64,000 nt of DNA from Ligustrum vulgare (GCA_963555705.1 OY743171.1:22691352-22755351), one strand, 5' to 3'. Positions 31,988-44,289 are shown, numbered from the stretch's first letter. The notes: generated by a model not told the origin, from the sequence alone. Numbers and translations: made by a program.

Positions 31988-32545
31988 AAGACATGTGATC
32001 GCACGCTTGGCCAAATATGTAAACAAAATAAATTAAAGGAGCATTCAAAATTAAACCTTCTTGATGTACTTTGTTGGTTGTTGCTTCCTACATTTCTTTT
32101 TTGATCCCACGCCTCACTATGTTGAATTCCTTGGCTATGTTTTCCTTGCAGCCATTTGCTTAACGGAGTTTTTCTCTTAAACCTTCTGTTTTCAATAAAA
32201 GTTCAATGTTTTCTTCACTTTTCTTACTTTGTTCAAATACGTACGGACCTATTAAGAATTCAGGCAACTAACCTTCTGTTTTCAATAAAAGTTCAATGTT
32301 TTCTTCACTTTTCTTACTTTGTTCAAATACGTACGGACCTATTAAGAATTCAGGCAACCGGAGTCCCGTTAAGCAAATGGCTGCAAGGGAAACATAGCCA
32401 AGGAATTCAACATAGTGAGGCGTGGGATCAAAAAAGAAACGTAGGAGGCAACAACCAACAAAGTACATCAAGAAGGTTTAATTTTGAATGCTCCTTTAAT
32501 TTATTTTTGTTTACATATTTGGCCAAGCGTGCGATCACATGTCTT
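31988..32545. repeat. ~180-bp-arm inverted repeat around a 90-bp tandem duplication
   Basis: The left arm (about 31988-32166) is the reverse complement of the right arm (about 32366-32544) with few substitutions and a 1-bp indel. The loop holds two direct copies of a 90-bp segment (accttctgttttcaataaaa at 32181 and 32271). The transcript of this block could form a long hairpin. It lies between the protease fragment and the right SINE repeat. I do not recognise the arm sequence. The 132- and 67-codon ORFs here are products of the repeat. Confidence 0.88.
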
Positions 32546-32666
32546 CCACCCTGACTACTTGGAGGCATAACCTGGATTTACCTTCCCGAACCAAGGGTCT
32601 TGGGCGTGGTCAGTTCGGGCCCTCAGGGTGTGGGCTACACCTTTTTTTTTAAATGAACCAAAAAGT

Positions 32667-34460
32667 GAAGAGCAGCCATGTTCACGAGCACTAGGCGGGA
32701 GAAGTGTTTCTCTCTCTAGTTGAGTGCATTTCTCTAACTCTTGACTGATTTGACTGAGAGTTATATATATAAAAATGCAAAAGTGTAAGTTCATATTCTC
32801 TTTACTGTTTTGAAGTCGTTTTCTTTTTTTATTTTTGAAAACACTAAAAATGCATTTTCTTTACCATTTTCTAAAACGCATTTTTAAAAACAAAAAAAAA
32901 AAATTTGTACACAAAACGCAAAACGTTCAAAATCTCGTTTTGGGCATTTTGTATGTATTTCAACAAAAAATGTTCAAAACGCAGAAAACGCATTTTGAGA
33001 TTTTTTTTTTAAAAAAGAATTATCCTAACTTGGAACTAAGCTTAATATAATGTTTTTATTTTATTATTTTTTTTATAATTATCTTAAATTGGAATTAAGC
33101 CTAAATAAAGTTTTTTTTTTTTTTTTTTGGAGAATTTTCCTAATTTAAAACTAAGCTTAAAAAAGTTTTATTGAATTCAATATCAACATTACGAAAAAAA
33201 TTAAGTGAAAATTCTTATTGTTATATTTCAAAAAAATGCATTGATAAATGGACTCTGGTGATTATGAAAGAACTTGTATTTTCTGGATTTTAATAGAATT
33301 AGAGTTTCCTCAAATCCCGAACATGATCAAACTGTGTTAATATAGACTCTTAATACTCACATTAGTGTGTTGCATGTAACTATGTTTTCAGTGTATTATA
33401 AAAGGAAATTTAAATTTGAGTCAGTAGTATTCTGCAAACAAATTAATTAAAAATAATTTAAGTAGTATTTTGCAAAATTTCAAACAGAACTTATTTTTCG
33501 GTTTTTTATTTTCAAAAACAGTTTTAAGAAATGACAAATCAAACGTTTTTTCAGCAAATTCGAAAACATAAATAAAAACAGGAAATACAAAACATTTTCG
33601 AAAATGAAAATACAAAATAAAATAAAAACAGAACATCACCTAAAAGTCTTGCACTAGAAGATATCGTCATTTACACTGTTCACTTTTCACTCTTACGGTT
33701 TGACGTTTGAAACCCATTTCAAATTTTTTTTTTTCAAAACTTTCATTTGAAAAACATATTTTTTTCTACATAATTTTCTAAATCACTTTTTAGTCACACA
33801 CATTTTTTCACTTCATTTTTTAAGCACATATTTTACCTGAAAAATATAAAAAAAATATTTTTAAACAAAGATTTTTTAACAAAAAGAGGTTTATTTACCT
33901 TATGTATTATTATTTGATTGATGTTTTTAAATGAAAATTGAAAAAGAAAAAAATTAAAATACGAGAAGCAAATAATGAGACTCATTATTTCAAAAATACG
34001 TGATTTGCATGTTAGAAAATGAACAAAAAAATCTGTTTATACACTATAAAATAAAATTGTTGAACACTTCTTTATTTTTTCCTTTTAGAAAAGAAAAGTG
34101 ATATTTTAAAGTAATTTAGCATATTATGTTTCTATTTCATGTTGATTTTATAGTTATTAAAATTATTATTTGACTAGGTATAATTTGATTGGTGTTTTTG
34201 AATGAAAATTCGAAAAGAAAAAAGTTAAATTACAATTTATAAATCAATTTATAAACAACATAATTTCTCGAACTACTTTTTAACCACATACATTTTTTCT
34301 CTACTTTTTAATCACATTTTCTCTACACTTATTCAAAACATTACTTTCTTTTCAAAACTCATTTTTTGTCATATTTTACCAATAAAATAATATACACACT
34401 AACTAAAAAAAATTCTCTACTTTTAACCTTATATTCTGAAAAATTTACTATTTCAAATAA
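32667..34460. other. AT-rich repeat-derived DNA, no gene
   Basis: Long A/T runs, aaacgca-rich text near 32830-33010 and three copies of a cttaa.ttggaa.taagc motif (33025-33160). From about 33760 it holds phrases (ctactttttaaccaca, cttattcaaaacat) shared with the 55.9-59.6 kb array, so it contains decayed members of that family. Confidence 0.6.
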
Positions 34461-35388
34461 TGTGATTTGTAAAATTTTTATAGAATGTGTGATTGAAATT
34501 TAAAACTTATACGCGTATTAAAAATTATAATGGCAAAATAGAAGATAAGAATGACACAATACAAAAGACCAAATTACAAAAAATATAGCAAGACAAAAAA
34601 AGTTAAGACTCTATTTGTTAAAAGTTTTGTGTCTAAAAACATGATTTTTTATATTTTCTGGGTAAAATGTGTAGTTAAAAAGTGGAGAAAAAAAATTTGT
34701 GGTGAAAAGGTAATTTGAGAAATTGCATTGAAAAAATCTTGCTTTTAAACATATTTTCCAAACAGACTAAAAATAAAATGAAAGAATAAAAAAATTAAAA
34801 TTTAAAAAAGCGGGCTGACACCATTCATGTTGCTTTCCAAGCAACATATGTCGTGTTAAAAAAAATGACTTTTGGTGAGTACTTTTACATTATAAAATAT
34901 AGAGTATGGATAGATATAGATATAGATATAGATGTGATTTGTAAATTTTTTATAGAATGTGTGATCGAAACTTAATACTTGTATGTGTATTAAAAATTAT
35001 TATGACAAGATAGAAGATAAGAATGACACATTACAAAAAACCAAATTACAAAAAAATATAGCAAGACAAAAAAAATTAAGACTCTATTTGTTAAAAAATT
35101 TGTATCTAAAAACATGATTTTTTATATTTTCTAGGTAAAATGTATAGTTGAAAAGTGAAGAAAAAAATGTATGATGAAAAAGTGATTTGAAAAATTAAGT
35201 TAAAAAATCTTTTTTTAAACATATTTATCAAACAAATTAAAAAGAAAAAGAAGGAATTAAAAAATTAAAAAATTAAAAATGGTGTCAGCCCACTTTTCAG
35301 TGGGCTGACACCATTAATGTTGCTTTCCAAGCAACATATGCCGTTGGTAGGAACTTTTCCATTATAAAATATATAGTATAGATATAGA
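34461..35388. repeat. 472-bp tandem duplication of a Helitron-like repeat
   Basis: tgtgatttgtaaa starts at 34461 and 34933, and each copy runs about 460 bp to attataaaatata.agtat. Both copies contain a perfect 9-bp-stem hairpin (34827-34847 and 35317-35337). The right copy also has a perfect 13-bp-stem hairpin, 35281-35312. The right end reads tatagtataga (to 35382); its reverse complement TCTATACTATA is a typical plant Helitron 5' terminus. Sequence relatives fill 55.9-59.6 kb. Confidence 0.65.
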
Positions 35389-36341
35389 TTGGGAAAAATA
35401 CGTTATTCAGGTAGTTATAGATTCACATATCAAGAATAAGGTAGAACCTAAAATCATTCAATTATCAGGTCTATATATATATATATCGTAACGGAAATTA
35501 AGGAAAAATGTATCCCAAATATCAAGGCGACAGTTAAAAAATAATCTTTCCATAATTATTGGAATTCTCAAAGCAACATTTCAGCAATGACACGTTATTG
35601 TAATTGGTAATACCAGAACCTCATTGATGCCTTGGAACAAGACATGCAGATAAGGAGAATAAAGTGAAGACGAGGTCACAATTGTATTCAGCATCGAGTT
35701 CAATAAAATTAGTGACAAAGAGATTTGTAAATTAGGAATCATTCATTGAGACAGCGACATCGATCTGGGGTAAGCCGTTGTTGTATAGAATCCGTTCATT
35801 TATTTGAGGGCACATAATTTAAACTTCTTTTTTATATGGAATTTGAGTTTAACAAGTTCACATATTTTGTAGTGCTTCTCATTTAGATAATGGCACGAAT
35901 TGCTTGTGTTGTATGATAGGAATGTGTGTTGAATGTTATGGCGTCAGATTTATATTATCATAAATAGCGGATATGAATATAAGAATATGGGACAATATGG
36001 AATGAATGGAAGCGAGGTCACATGGCGTCGTTATGCACTTTTAAATTCACGTATACATCAACCAGGAGAGCACAGATAATGAATCAACATTTTAACCTAT
36101 GTTCATCAGGTAAAGCAATTTTTATTGCCCAGTAGACATTTCCTTAAAACATTGAGGTCGCATAAGGTAATCTGTTCTCTGTGCTATTGTGATCTAACTG
36201 TATTATTTGTATTATCGTTTGTGACCTTTAGGTATTTCTAGCTATCGAAAAACTGAATCCAGTTTTCTATTTCCGTAATTAATATGACCTTGTGCTCATT
36301 TGTAGTTTGTGACCTTGGGACCTAGCGACCTGTGGTCAAAC
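35389..36341. other. GTGACC/GGTCAC-rich unresolved segment, left of element B
   Basis: There is no ORF of note. Repeated aggtcac words (around 35673, 36015) switch to gtgacct words (36221, 36308), as on the other side of element B. It is continuous with 52035 onward before the insertion. Confidence 0.45.
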
Positions 36342-36346
36342 ATTGT

Positions 36347-37007
36347 TGTAGACATGAAAAAAAAAATTATAAATATTAATTGGATTGGGTCAATTTAATT
36401 TTGTTTTAATCCAATTAAGTCCATTAAATATAATCTAGTAAGCCCACCTAAAAGAAGCCCATGGATGAGGCCCATCCTACTTTTCAAAATCCTAACCATT
36501 TTATTTGTTTATTTTTTTTAAATAAATGGGATGGTTACAAAATTTTCTCTATAAATAGGACCATTGGTCCATAGAAAAAGAGAGAAAAGGAAAAGCAAGT
36601 GAAAAGAATTGCAGGTGAAGAATACAAAAATCCTCTCAATTTTCAAGCCAAGTCCAAATCCAAGAAGATCAAAGTCTTCTTCAAATCAAGCAAGTTCAAA
36701 TCAATTCCAAGAAGATCAAAGCCTTCTTCAAGGCAAAGCAAGTCCAATCCGAAGTCCAAATCCCAAGTTCAAATCCAAGTTTCAAGTTCCAAGTGCCAAA
36801 CAAGCAATCTCTCAACAAATCAAGTTTTTTTCAGCAAATTCAGAGGTCCAGGAATCAAGCCACGTGACCCCTTGCCTTCAAACACACAGATCGTTAATCA
36901 GAGGATTTTGCAATTTTGTATTTACAAGAGTTGTCCACTTGTATTTTCTCAAATTCAATTTGTAACAATTTCAGTATTTTTAATAATACTTCGAAATTCG
37001 TCGTACA
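36347..37007 (+). repeat. 5' LTR of element B
   Basis: The 661-bp LTR starts TGTAGACATG and ends TTCGTCGTACA. A TATA box (tataaatag) is at 36550-36558. The 177- and 118-codon ORFs reading through the LTR are not genes. Confidence 0.93.
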
Positions 37008-37010
37008 AAT

Positions 37011-37032
37011 TTCTTGGCACGCCCAGTGGGAC
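37011..37032 (+). other. Primer-binding region of element B
   Basis: ttcttggcacgcccagtggg follows the LTR after a few bases, the expected place for a tRNA primer site; TTGGCACGCCC is conserved in element A (about 24360-24376, minus). I cannot name the tRNA with confidence. It differs from the initiator-Met site of the LARD. Confidence 0.6.
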
Positions 37033-37091
37033 TCTCTTGCCTCTCATCTTCCGTTCTGCAAAACTTTCAAGTTTCAACAAATACATCAGAT

Positions 37092-38889
37092 ATGGCAAGC
37101 GAAAAAGCGAAGGAAACTGTGACCCATCTTGAAGAAACACTTGCTGAAATTTTCCATGTGACCAGAGCCCAAACAAAATCTGGGAAAATTCAACTGGTTA
37201 GACCATTAAGGAAGTTCTCCAAAAAGGGCAAAATGAAAATTTCTTTCAAGAAGCAGGGCTCCCGTTCGTCAGAAAAGAACTTGGCTAAAAGTCCTCGTTC
37301 TGGTTCTATCTCCAGTGGCAGGTCTGTGTCTGGATCAAGTCATGCTACTTCCCCGCGAAAATGGGGAGACTATACCGCTTTTGAAGAATCAATCGAGCCA
37401 GTGATGGTAACAGAAAATGTCACCAGACACTGATGATCGAGTTCAACAAATGGCGGTTTCCATTGACAAATTGACAAAGTCTTTGGAGGAAAAAGATGCA
37501 CAAATCGCCGTTCTCACGTATCGACTGGAGTTGCAAAGTCCTTTGAAAAAAGACAACCCAGAAAATGCAAGCTCATCCAAAGTTAAAGATCCTGAAATCC
37601 AAGAATACCAGCAGAAGCAAGATATGCATGACCGTACTGTTGTGCAAAATGTGTTTCGTGACACCACTCAACTCTCTGTTGGCTCTTTGTCCATCCAACA
37701 ACTTCAACATATGATCACTGACACCATCCGTGCTCAATACGGTGGCTCACCGCAATCTTCATTGGTTTATGCCAAACCATATAGTCGTCGAATCGACGAG
37801 ATGAGAATGCCTCTTGGCTACCAACCATCGAAATTTCAGTATTTTGATGGAAAGGGCAACTCGAAACAACATGTAGCTCATTTCATCAAAACGTGTAACA
37901 ATGCTGGCACATACAATGATACCATGGTAAAGCAGTTTGTACGCTCCCTTAAAGGTGCTGCATTTGAATGGTATACAGACTTGACAGCCGGGTCAATTGA
38001 CAGTTGGGATCAACTCGAACGTGAGTTTCTCACACGCTTCTATAGCACCAGACGGACCGTCAGCCTTCCAGAACTTGCCAAAACTAAGCAAAATAAGGAG
38101 GAACCAGTTGTTGAATACATTGAACGCTGGAGAAATCTCGTCCTTAATTGCAAGGAACGTATCAGCGAAGCATCCTCTATCGACATGTGTGTGCAAGGCA
38201 TGCATTGGGGACTCCTTTATAATCTCCAAGCAAATATGCCTCACTCTTTTGAAGAGTTGGCCATACGTTCTCATGATCTAGAAATTCAAATTACAAGGCA
38301 TGGAAGTTACTTTCCAAGCGACCCGCGTGACAAAAAAGATCCCAAGAAGGAAGTCAAAAAGGACAGTAAGCCAGGTAAGTTGAAAGAATCTCTAGCCATA
38401 TCTACCGCTCCTGCAAAAATCACTTTTCAGAAATCAAGTTCAAATCCAAATCCAAATCCGAAGCCAAAGCAGGAGTTCAGGCCTAACAAGGCACAAGCAC
38501 AAAAGAAAGGTCTTCTAAGTTTGAAAGAACTTGAAGAAAAGGAGTATCCATTCTCAGACTCTGAAGTTTCTGGAATTTTAGATCAACTCCTTGAACAACA
38601 AATAATCGAACTTCCAACATCGAAGAGGCCAGAAGAGGCTAGTCAAGTTGATCATCCTAAGTATTGCAGGTTCCACAGAATAATCAGTCATCGGGTGGAG
38701 AAATGTTTCGTGTTGAAAGATCTTATTGTTCGCTTGGACAAAGAAAATAAGATCAAACTCGAAACTGGTGAAAATCCAACAGCTGCTTGTTCGATGATTT
38801 CCTTTGGGTCATTCGATCCAATCCCTGTTGCAAATAAAGAGCAGTTTGCCCCTATTGCATATGATATGGACAAATTCTCTCCGGGGTAA
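37092..38889 (+). pseudogene. Gag (element B), one frameshift
   Basis: The start MASEKAKETV is at 37092. One extra A near 37414 (a run of four versus three in element A) shifts the frame; the rest is open from 37417 to 38889. It includes a coiled coil (KLTKSLEEKDAQIA) and the Retrotrans_gag (PF03732) capsid domain (FVRSLKGAAFEWYTDLTAGS, TRFYSTRRTVSLPELAKTKQ, YIERWRNLVLNCKERISEAS). A basic Lys-rich segment follows, then a Cys/His motif (CRFHRIISHRVEKC) of the kind found late in Tat gag. Gag forms the particle that packages retrotransposon RNA. Confidence 0.9.
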
Positions 38890-39633
38890 CGTAGTTTGGA
38901 CCTCAACTTCCAAAAGGAGCTATTCCTGTAGAGTTCGAGGTAGACGGAGAAGTCACCATCACATACATATATCCAGAAATGGATAAACCACATGCTCCCA
39001 ACCGTCCAACATTTTATGAAATCATGACAAATGACTTGGATGTTTGGGATTCCGATTCGGAATCTGAAGATGAAATTGGTGATGGTTGGTCCACATTCAT
39101 AAGCAAGAAGGAGAAATATCAGACGCCCAACAAAATAGGTAAAATACCATCTTTGATATCTCTTGCAGGACCAACACTGGGGGCATTGATTATGGAAATT
39201 TCCCCTATTGAAGAAACACCTTCAGAAGAAAGTGATATGCCATGGACTCTCGTGAAAAGACGACACCGAAAAGCTCAACAACTACCAAATCCTGATATAC
39301 GTGATGAACAATCAAGGCTAAGAAGGAGGCCAAGAAACAGTAAGAAGAAGTCCAAAGCTAAGACAAGTTCACCTCCCAGACCCATAACTTTGGGAGAGTA
39401 TTTTCCTCAGGATTTCTTTGACAAAGAATGTTTCACTTCTAACGTCATCGGTCTGGATGGAGAAAGTAAATCAAAGAATGTTGCAGGAGAGAGTTTGAAG
39501 ACGAAGAAAGTAATATCACGTCTATATAATATCTCTTCAAACACAAGTTTGTCTGAGGCTCTAGATCTACCTTTTGATGATAGGATGGCTTTGATCACGG
39601 CATTGATTGATCCAGAAGCTTATCAAGGGAAAG
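38890..39633 (+). pseudogene. Gag-protease linker region (element B), interrupted by a solo LTR
   Basis: The ORF from 38979 encodes an acidic, then basic, low-complexity linker (DSDSESEDEIGDG, KRRHRKAQQ, SRLRRRPRNSKKKSKAKTSS) and a folded-looking stretch (LGEYFPQDFFDKECFTSNVI). It is out of frame with gag, which stops at 38889. It runs into the solo LTR at 39634. Without the LTR and one TSD copy, the frame continues directly into the protease ORF. Confidence 0.75.
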
Positions 39634-41316
39634 TGATAAGTATATTTTATACACTTATTTGTACGTCTGAATTAGAATAAATTATTATCGTTTTAGAATA
39701 AATGCTATTTAATTTGTGTTTATTTGTTTACTTTGCAGAAAATATCCCAAAAGATGAAGAATGAAGTAATTGATGAGAAAAATGCATAATTGGATGCTAA
39801 TTGGAGCTAAAATGAGCAATTGATAAGTTTGTGACCTCAACCGGAAAGATGCAATGTGGCGAAGTAAATGAATAAGAAGTTGGAGGATCCAGTTGAAGGA
39901 ATTGAGAGTTGAAACGAGCAAATTGAGAAGACCCCAAAGTATGGAGATTATATTGTTGCAATTGGAAGTTGAAGAACTGAAGAGCAAATTAAACATGAGG
40001 GACCAACTTGCAAATATCCAATGATTGATTTGGATAATAAGAAGATAATTTGAGGATTTTTAGGATTCAATTGGATGCAAGTAGAAGTCAAAAAGGAATG
40101 GAATATGATAAGAATATTACCATAAAATTGATTACAATCCTAGAAGATTCTGGATAGAATTCTAGTCGGACTTTGAGACCTAATTTTGGGATAGAAAACG
40201 TTCGAATTGGTAAAATCCTATTTCAGGAATAATTATAGACCTTTACGTTATCTTTCCAAATAACTTTGAATCACATTAATAGGATAAGCGAAGAGAAAGA
40301 TATGGTCGAAATACTAAACGCTATACAGATACCAAAAAAGACTCGCGCGCGGATTTGATGAATTTCTTTCCTTCTTCAACTTGATCTCCTCACCAACTAT
40401 AAATACAACCTCTTTGCACGAAAATCAAACATTTTCCTCTCCATAGAACGAGCCACAACAGAGATTTGAATTAAAATTCTTGGAGATTCAAGCATCGCAG
40501 AGGGGCGTGAATTGAAGATACTTGAAGAATTGATAATTGGTGCAATCTTTCCATTCTTCGTTGTTATTTTCAATGAACGTCATTATATATATATTTTTCT
40601 ATTTAAATATGATGTGTAGCTAAATTTTATGTTGGGATGAACGATGTAGCCTAGTTAATTATTTTAATTCCATATTCCTTGTTTTAACGCTTTAATACAT
40701 GTATTGATTTATTATTGCGTTTAATGCATGAATGAACTGGCCACTTATTCATGATTTTATGTGTTATTTCCATAATCCGAGAGGTGAGTTAATAACATAG
40801 ATTTAGGTAATAAATCCGGTAATTGAACGAGAGATAGAGATATACTCTTGTAATTATTGCGGTCGTATATGAATTCTAGAATGTAATGCATCTAGATAAG
40901 GAATATCCAGACCCGCTGTAGAGATACATGGTTGACTTATTTAGGTAAAGTTGATTTAAACTCGAGAGAGGAATTTCAAATTAAATCAGTGAATTCGACC
41001 GAATGCATATTTATGAAATAAAACTGAAATTGGAGTTAATTTAATTGGCTAGGTGAAATCGTGAATCCCAACTACTTTACAATCGTTTTTTAAAAACAAA
41101 ACAAATTTCGCAATTTTAATTCTTTAAGTATTGTCTTAGTTTTAGTTTAAAATCTCAAATTATTTCGTCCCGTCAAATAAGGTATAGAACTAACATATTT
41201 CGATAATTAATAGCAGTCTCCGTGGGACGATAATTCGGACTCTTAGGTCCACTTTATTACTTCTCACGACCCGTACACTTGCGGGGATATCTTGCATTGC
41301 GAGATATTGGTGACCA
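39634..41316 (+). mobile_element. Solo LTR of another LTR retrotransposon inside element B
   Basis: The 1683-bp segment starts TGATAAGTATATTTTATACA and ends GGTGACCA, with a perfect TSD gaaag at 39629-39633 and 41317-41321. It contains a TATA box (ctataaatac, about 40396-40405). Its 3' part, gtgggacgataattcggact and cacgacccgtacacttgc, looks like the 3' end of a Ty3-type LTR. It has no primer site, PPT or coding sequence, so this is a recombined solo LTR. Confidence 0.85.
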
Positions 41317-41321
41317 GAAAG

Positions 41322-42916
41322 TGTTGGAACCAATTATTTCTACAACTCACCAAGACTGTATGGCCACAATCACATTCAATGACGATGACTTACAGCTGGG
41401 ATCTCGTTTGCATAACAGGCCTCTATATGTCTGTGGTTATATCCGGGAGTGCAAAATACATCGGATAATGATTGATTGTGGTTCAGTTGTGAACATTATG
41501 CCAATCAATACTATGAAGAAAATTGGAATAAAGATTGGAGATCTGTCCAAAAGCAACATCATGATTCAGGGATTCAATCATAAAGGTCAAGGAGCCATTG
41601 GCATGATACGCTTGAAGCTACAAATTGCAGACCTAGTTTCCACAGCTCTCTTCCATGTCATTAATGCCAAAACATCTTATGAATTACTTCTTGGACGTGT
41701 CTGGCTGCATGAAATAGGAGTGGTACCCTCAACTTGGCATCAATGTTTTAAGTATAGCCGAGATGGAGAAGTCAAATGCGTGGTAGCTGAGACCAAGCCC
41801 TTCCTGAAAGAAGAAGCTTACTTCGCAGACGCCAAGTTTTACCTTGAAGATGAAGAATTTCATTTGGCAGGGTTATCTACAGCGGGGTTTGAAATGGAAA
41901 GTGTTAATCAGAAAGTTGTAGTTCCACCACATCAACTTATGACAGGTAAATCAAAACTTACTTGTGAAAGGTCTTCTAGAGATAAACAGCCTCAGGAAAA
42001 TTCAAAAAGTGTTGAGTTATCGAGGAAAGAATTGACTTTTTCGATACCTAACATTACAAAACTAGCTATACCACATCAACTTATGAAAGTTGCAAAGGTT
42101 GGTGAAGCTTCAACATCTATTCCAAGTATATCAAGACTCCGTATCTCTGATTCACTTGAACAGAATTTGACACATGTAAAAGGGGTTGACGAAATGAAGA
42201 GAGCTTTCAAGGGATGTTACAATCCAAGAGCCAATAAACTGTTTGAAAATGCTGGGTTTGGAAGAGGAGAACCTCGAAAATTAGGTGATCTTGACGCAGT
42301 ACTTGCAGGTGGACGTATCCCATCAGGTTTGGATGGATCAATCATATCACAACCAAAATATGGCTTGGGATATAATCCAAATCAACCAAAACAGATTAAA
42401 GTTAAGAAGGTCTCCTCAAACCCAATCATGATTCGAATATTTGAGATTCCTGAAGAAAAATCCGAAGAGTCGAGACCTTCCGTATTTGACCGAATTCAAG
42501 GTGAAAATGTCAGAGTTTCGGTATTCGAAAGGCTAAAGGGAGAATCTTCAATAGCCACTGAATCAAAAGACAAAGTCTCAGTCTTCCGGAGGTTAAGCAG
42601 CAATGACCCCATATCTGCTCAAGTTGATGAAAAAGTTCGGACTTTTATAGAATCGTCTCAAAGGCAATCTGCCTTCTCTCGACTTGGAGTTAAGAATTCA
42701 GATATGAGTTTAAAGACTCAACGTTCCAGGAGAAGGCACAAAACTAGAAAGACTTCCAAGCTTCAAAAGAATGACGGAAATGAAGAAAAAGTATCAATAA
42801 ACCACATTACTTTTGAAGAAGTTGGTAACTCAAAATCTAAAGTTGAAGACTCAAACACATCAGATGAACCTGAACCAGCTCCGCCAACATTTGAAGAAGG
42901 GGGCAAGCTACTGTGA
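41322..42916 (+). pseudogene. Aspartic protease and downstream linker (element B)
   Basis: Protease region: NRPLYVCGYIRECKIHRIMI then DCGSVVNIMP, where the active-site DSG/DTG is DCG, then GVSRVWLHEIG-like flap sequence (LLLGRVWLHEIGVVPSTWHQ). The active site normally needs Ser/Thr after Asp, or DGG in Tat relatives, so DCG may be impaired. A long linker follows with FKGCYNPRANKLFENAGFGR and GLGYNP, then repeated VSVFERL/SVFDRI motifs (three copies). The TTG at 41279 and the ORF's first residues belong to the solo LTR. The ORF ends by frameshift near 42905. Confidence 0.85.
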
Positions 42917-44289
42917 ACGATTTGAAACAGTTGAACTTGGGAACAGAAGAGGAGCCGAGGCCAATCTATGTCAGTGCCCTTCTGAGTCTAAAAGAAGAAT
43001 CTGAGTATTTCAACATGCTATAAGAATACAAGGATGTGTTTGCATGGTCCTACGAAGAAATGCCAGGGCTGGATCCTAAAGTTGCTGTGCATCATCTTGC
43101 AGTAAAGCATGGAGTTCGTCCTATCAAGCAACCTCAGAGAAGATTTCGACCAAAATTGATTCCCCAAATTGAAGTAGAAATCAACAAACTCATTGAACCT
43201 GGGTTCATACGTGAAGTCAAGTATCCGACTTGGATTGCTAACATTGTTCCTGTCAGAAAGAAGAATGGACAGTTACAAGTTTTTGTTGACTTTCGAGACC
43301 TAAATCAAGCTTGTCCTAAAGATGATTTTCCACTTCCAATAATAGAGTTAATGGTGGATGCAACAACTGGATACGAGGTTCTTTCTTTCATGGATGGATC
43401 TTCTGGGTACAATCAAATCCGAATGAATCCTAAAGATGAAGAGCTTACAGCATTCCGCACACCTAAGGGGATATACTGTTATAAGGTCATGCCTTTTGGA
43501 TTGAAAAATGCCGGGGCAACTTATCAACGGGCAATGCAAAAGGTTTTTGATGACATGATGCATGAGAAAGTTGAATGTTATGTGGATGACCTTGTTGTCA
43601 ATACAAAAAGACGAGACGATCATCTACAAGACTTACAAGATGTTTTCAAGAGACTCCGGCGCTATCAGTTGAAAATGAATCCATTAAAGTGTGCATTTGG
43701 GGTCACTTCTAGAAAGTTTCTTGGCTTCATAGTCCAACATCGAGGCATTGAGATAGACCAATCAAAAACTGATGTCATAATTAACATGCGTGAAACCAGC
43801 AATTTACATGAACTAAAAAGTCTTCAAGGAAGGTTAGCATATATTCGAAGATTTATTTCTAATCTTGCTGGTCGTTGTCACCTATTCAACAGGTTGGTAA
43901 AGAAAGATGTACCATTTGAATGGAACGATGCATGTCATGATGCTTTTCAAAGTATTAAGAAATATCTATCTCACCCACCAGTGCTTACAGCTCCAACTCC
44001 TGGAAAGCCATTGACTCTCTATGTTGAAGCGCAAGAATATTCTCTAGGTGCTCTTCTTGTCCAAAACAACGATGAAGGAAAGGAGAATGCGCTCTATTAC
44101 CTGAGTCGGACATTAGTAGGCGCTGAACTAAAGTACTCACCAATTGAGAAGATGTGTTTGGCATTGATATTTGCAGCTAAGAAATTGAGGCATTATATAT
44201 TAGCACACACAATCAATCTAGTCTCAAGGGTGGATCCATTAAAGTACATAATGTCAAGGCCTATTCTTTCTGGAAGGATAGGAAAATAG
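42917..44289 (+). pseudogene. Reverse transcriptase and RNase H (element B)
   Basis: A stop at 43021-43023 (taa, where element A has a Gln codon) precedes the ORF at 43036. RT motifs: DFRDLNQACPKDDFPLP, SFMDGSSGYNQI, TAFRTPKGIYCYKVMPFGLK and the catalytic YVDDLVV. RNase H follows: LTLYVEAQEYSLGALLVQNN and YYLSRTLVGAELKYSPIEKM. The ORF stops at 44287-44289 after SGRIGK, as in element A at the corresponding place, so this stop was inherited from a common ancestor. The enzyme copies element RNA into cDNA. Confidence 0.92.

Larger units (their letters stand above)
29835..32651 (+). mobile_element. tRNA-derived SINE split by a pararetrovirus fragment
   Basis: Left part 29835-30056 has an A-box-like ggtggtaagtgttcgg and a B box ggttcgattcc (29902-29912). 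Right part 32543-32651 repeats the SINE's 3' segment and ends gtgggctacacc plus a T tail. A 15-bp target duplication (aatgaaccaaaaagt) flanks the whole block at 29820-29834 and 32652-32666. The SINE body is therefore about 254 bp, with roughly 2.5 kb of foreign DNA inside it. Confidence 0.85.

Noticed and set aside
30057..32542. Active or complete virus genome
   Set aside because: Coat, movement and most protease sequence are missing and the blocks are in opposite orientations; it is a decayed endogenous fragment.
36599..37132. 177-codon ORF (and relatives at 4766, 24423, 51621)
   Set aside because: These ORFs translate LTR sequence rich in aag/tca repeats and recur in all four Tat LTRs.
39634..39740. 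Intron in element B gag-pol (GTGATAAGT donor, TTTGCAG acceptor)
   Set aside because: The perfect gaaag TSD and TG...CA ends of a 1683-bp block explain the interruption better as a solo LTR.
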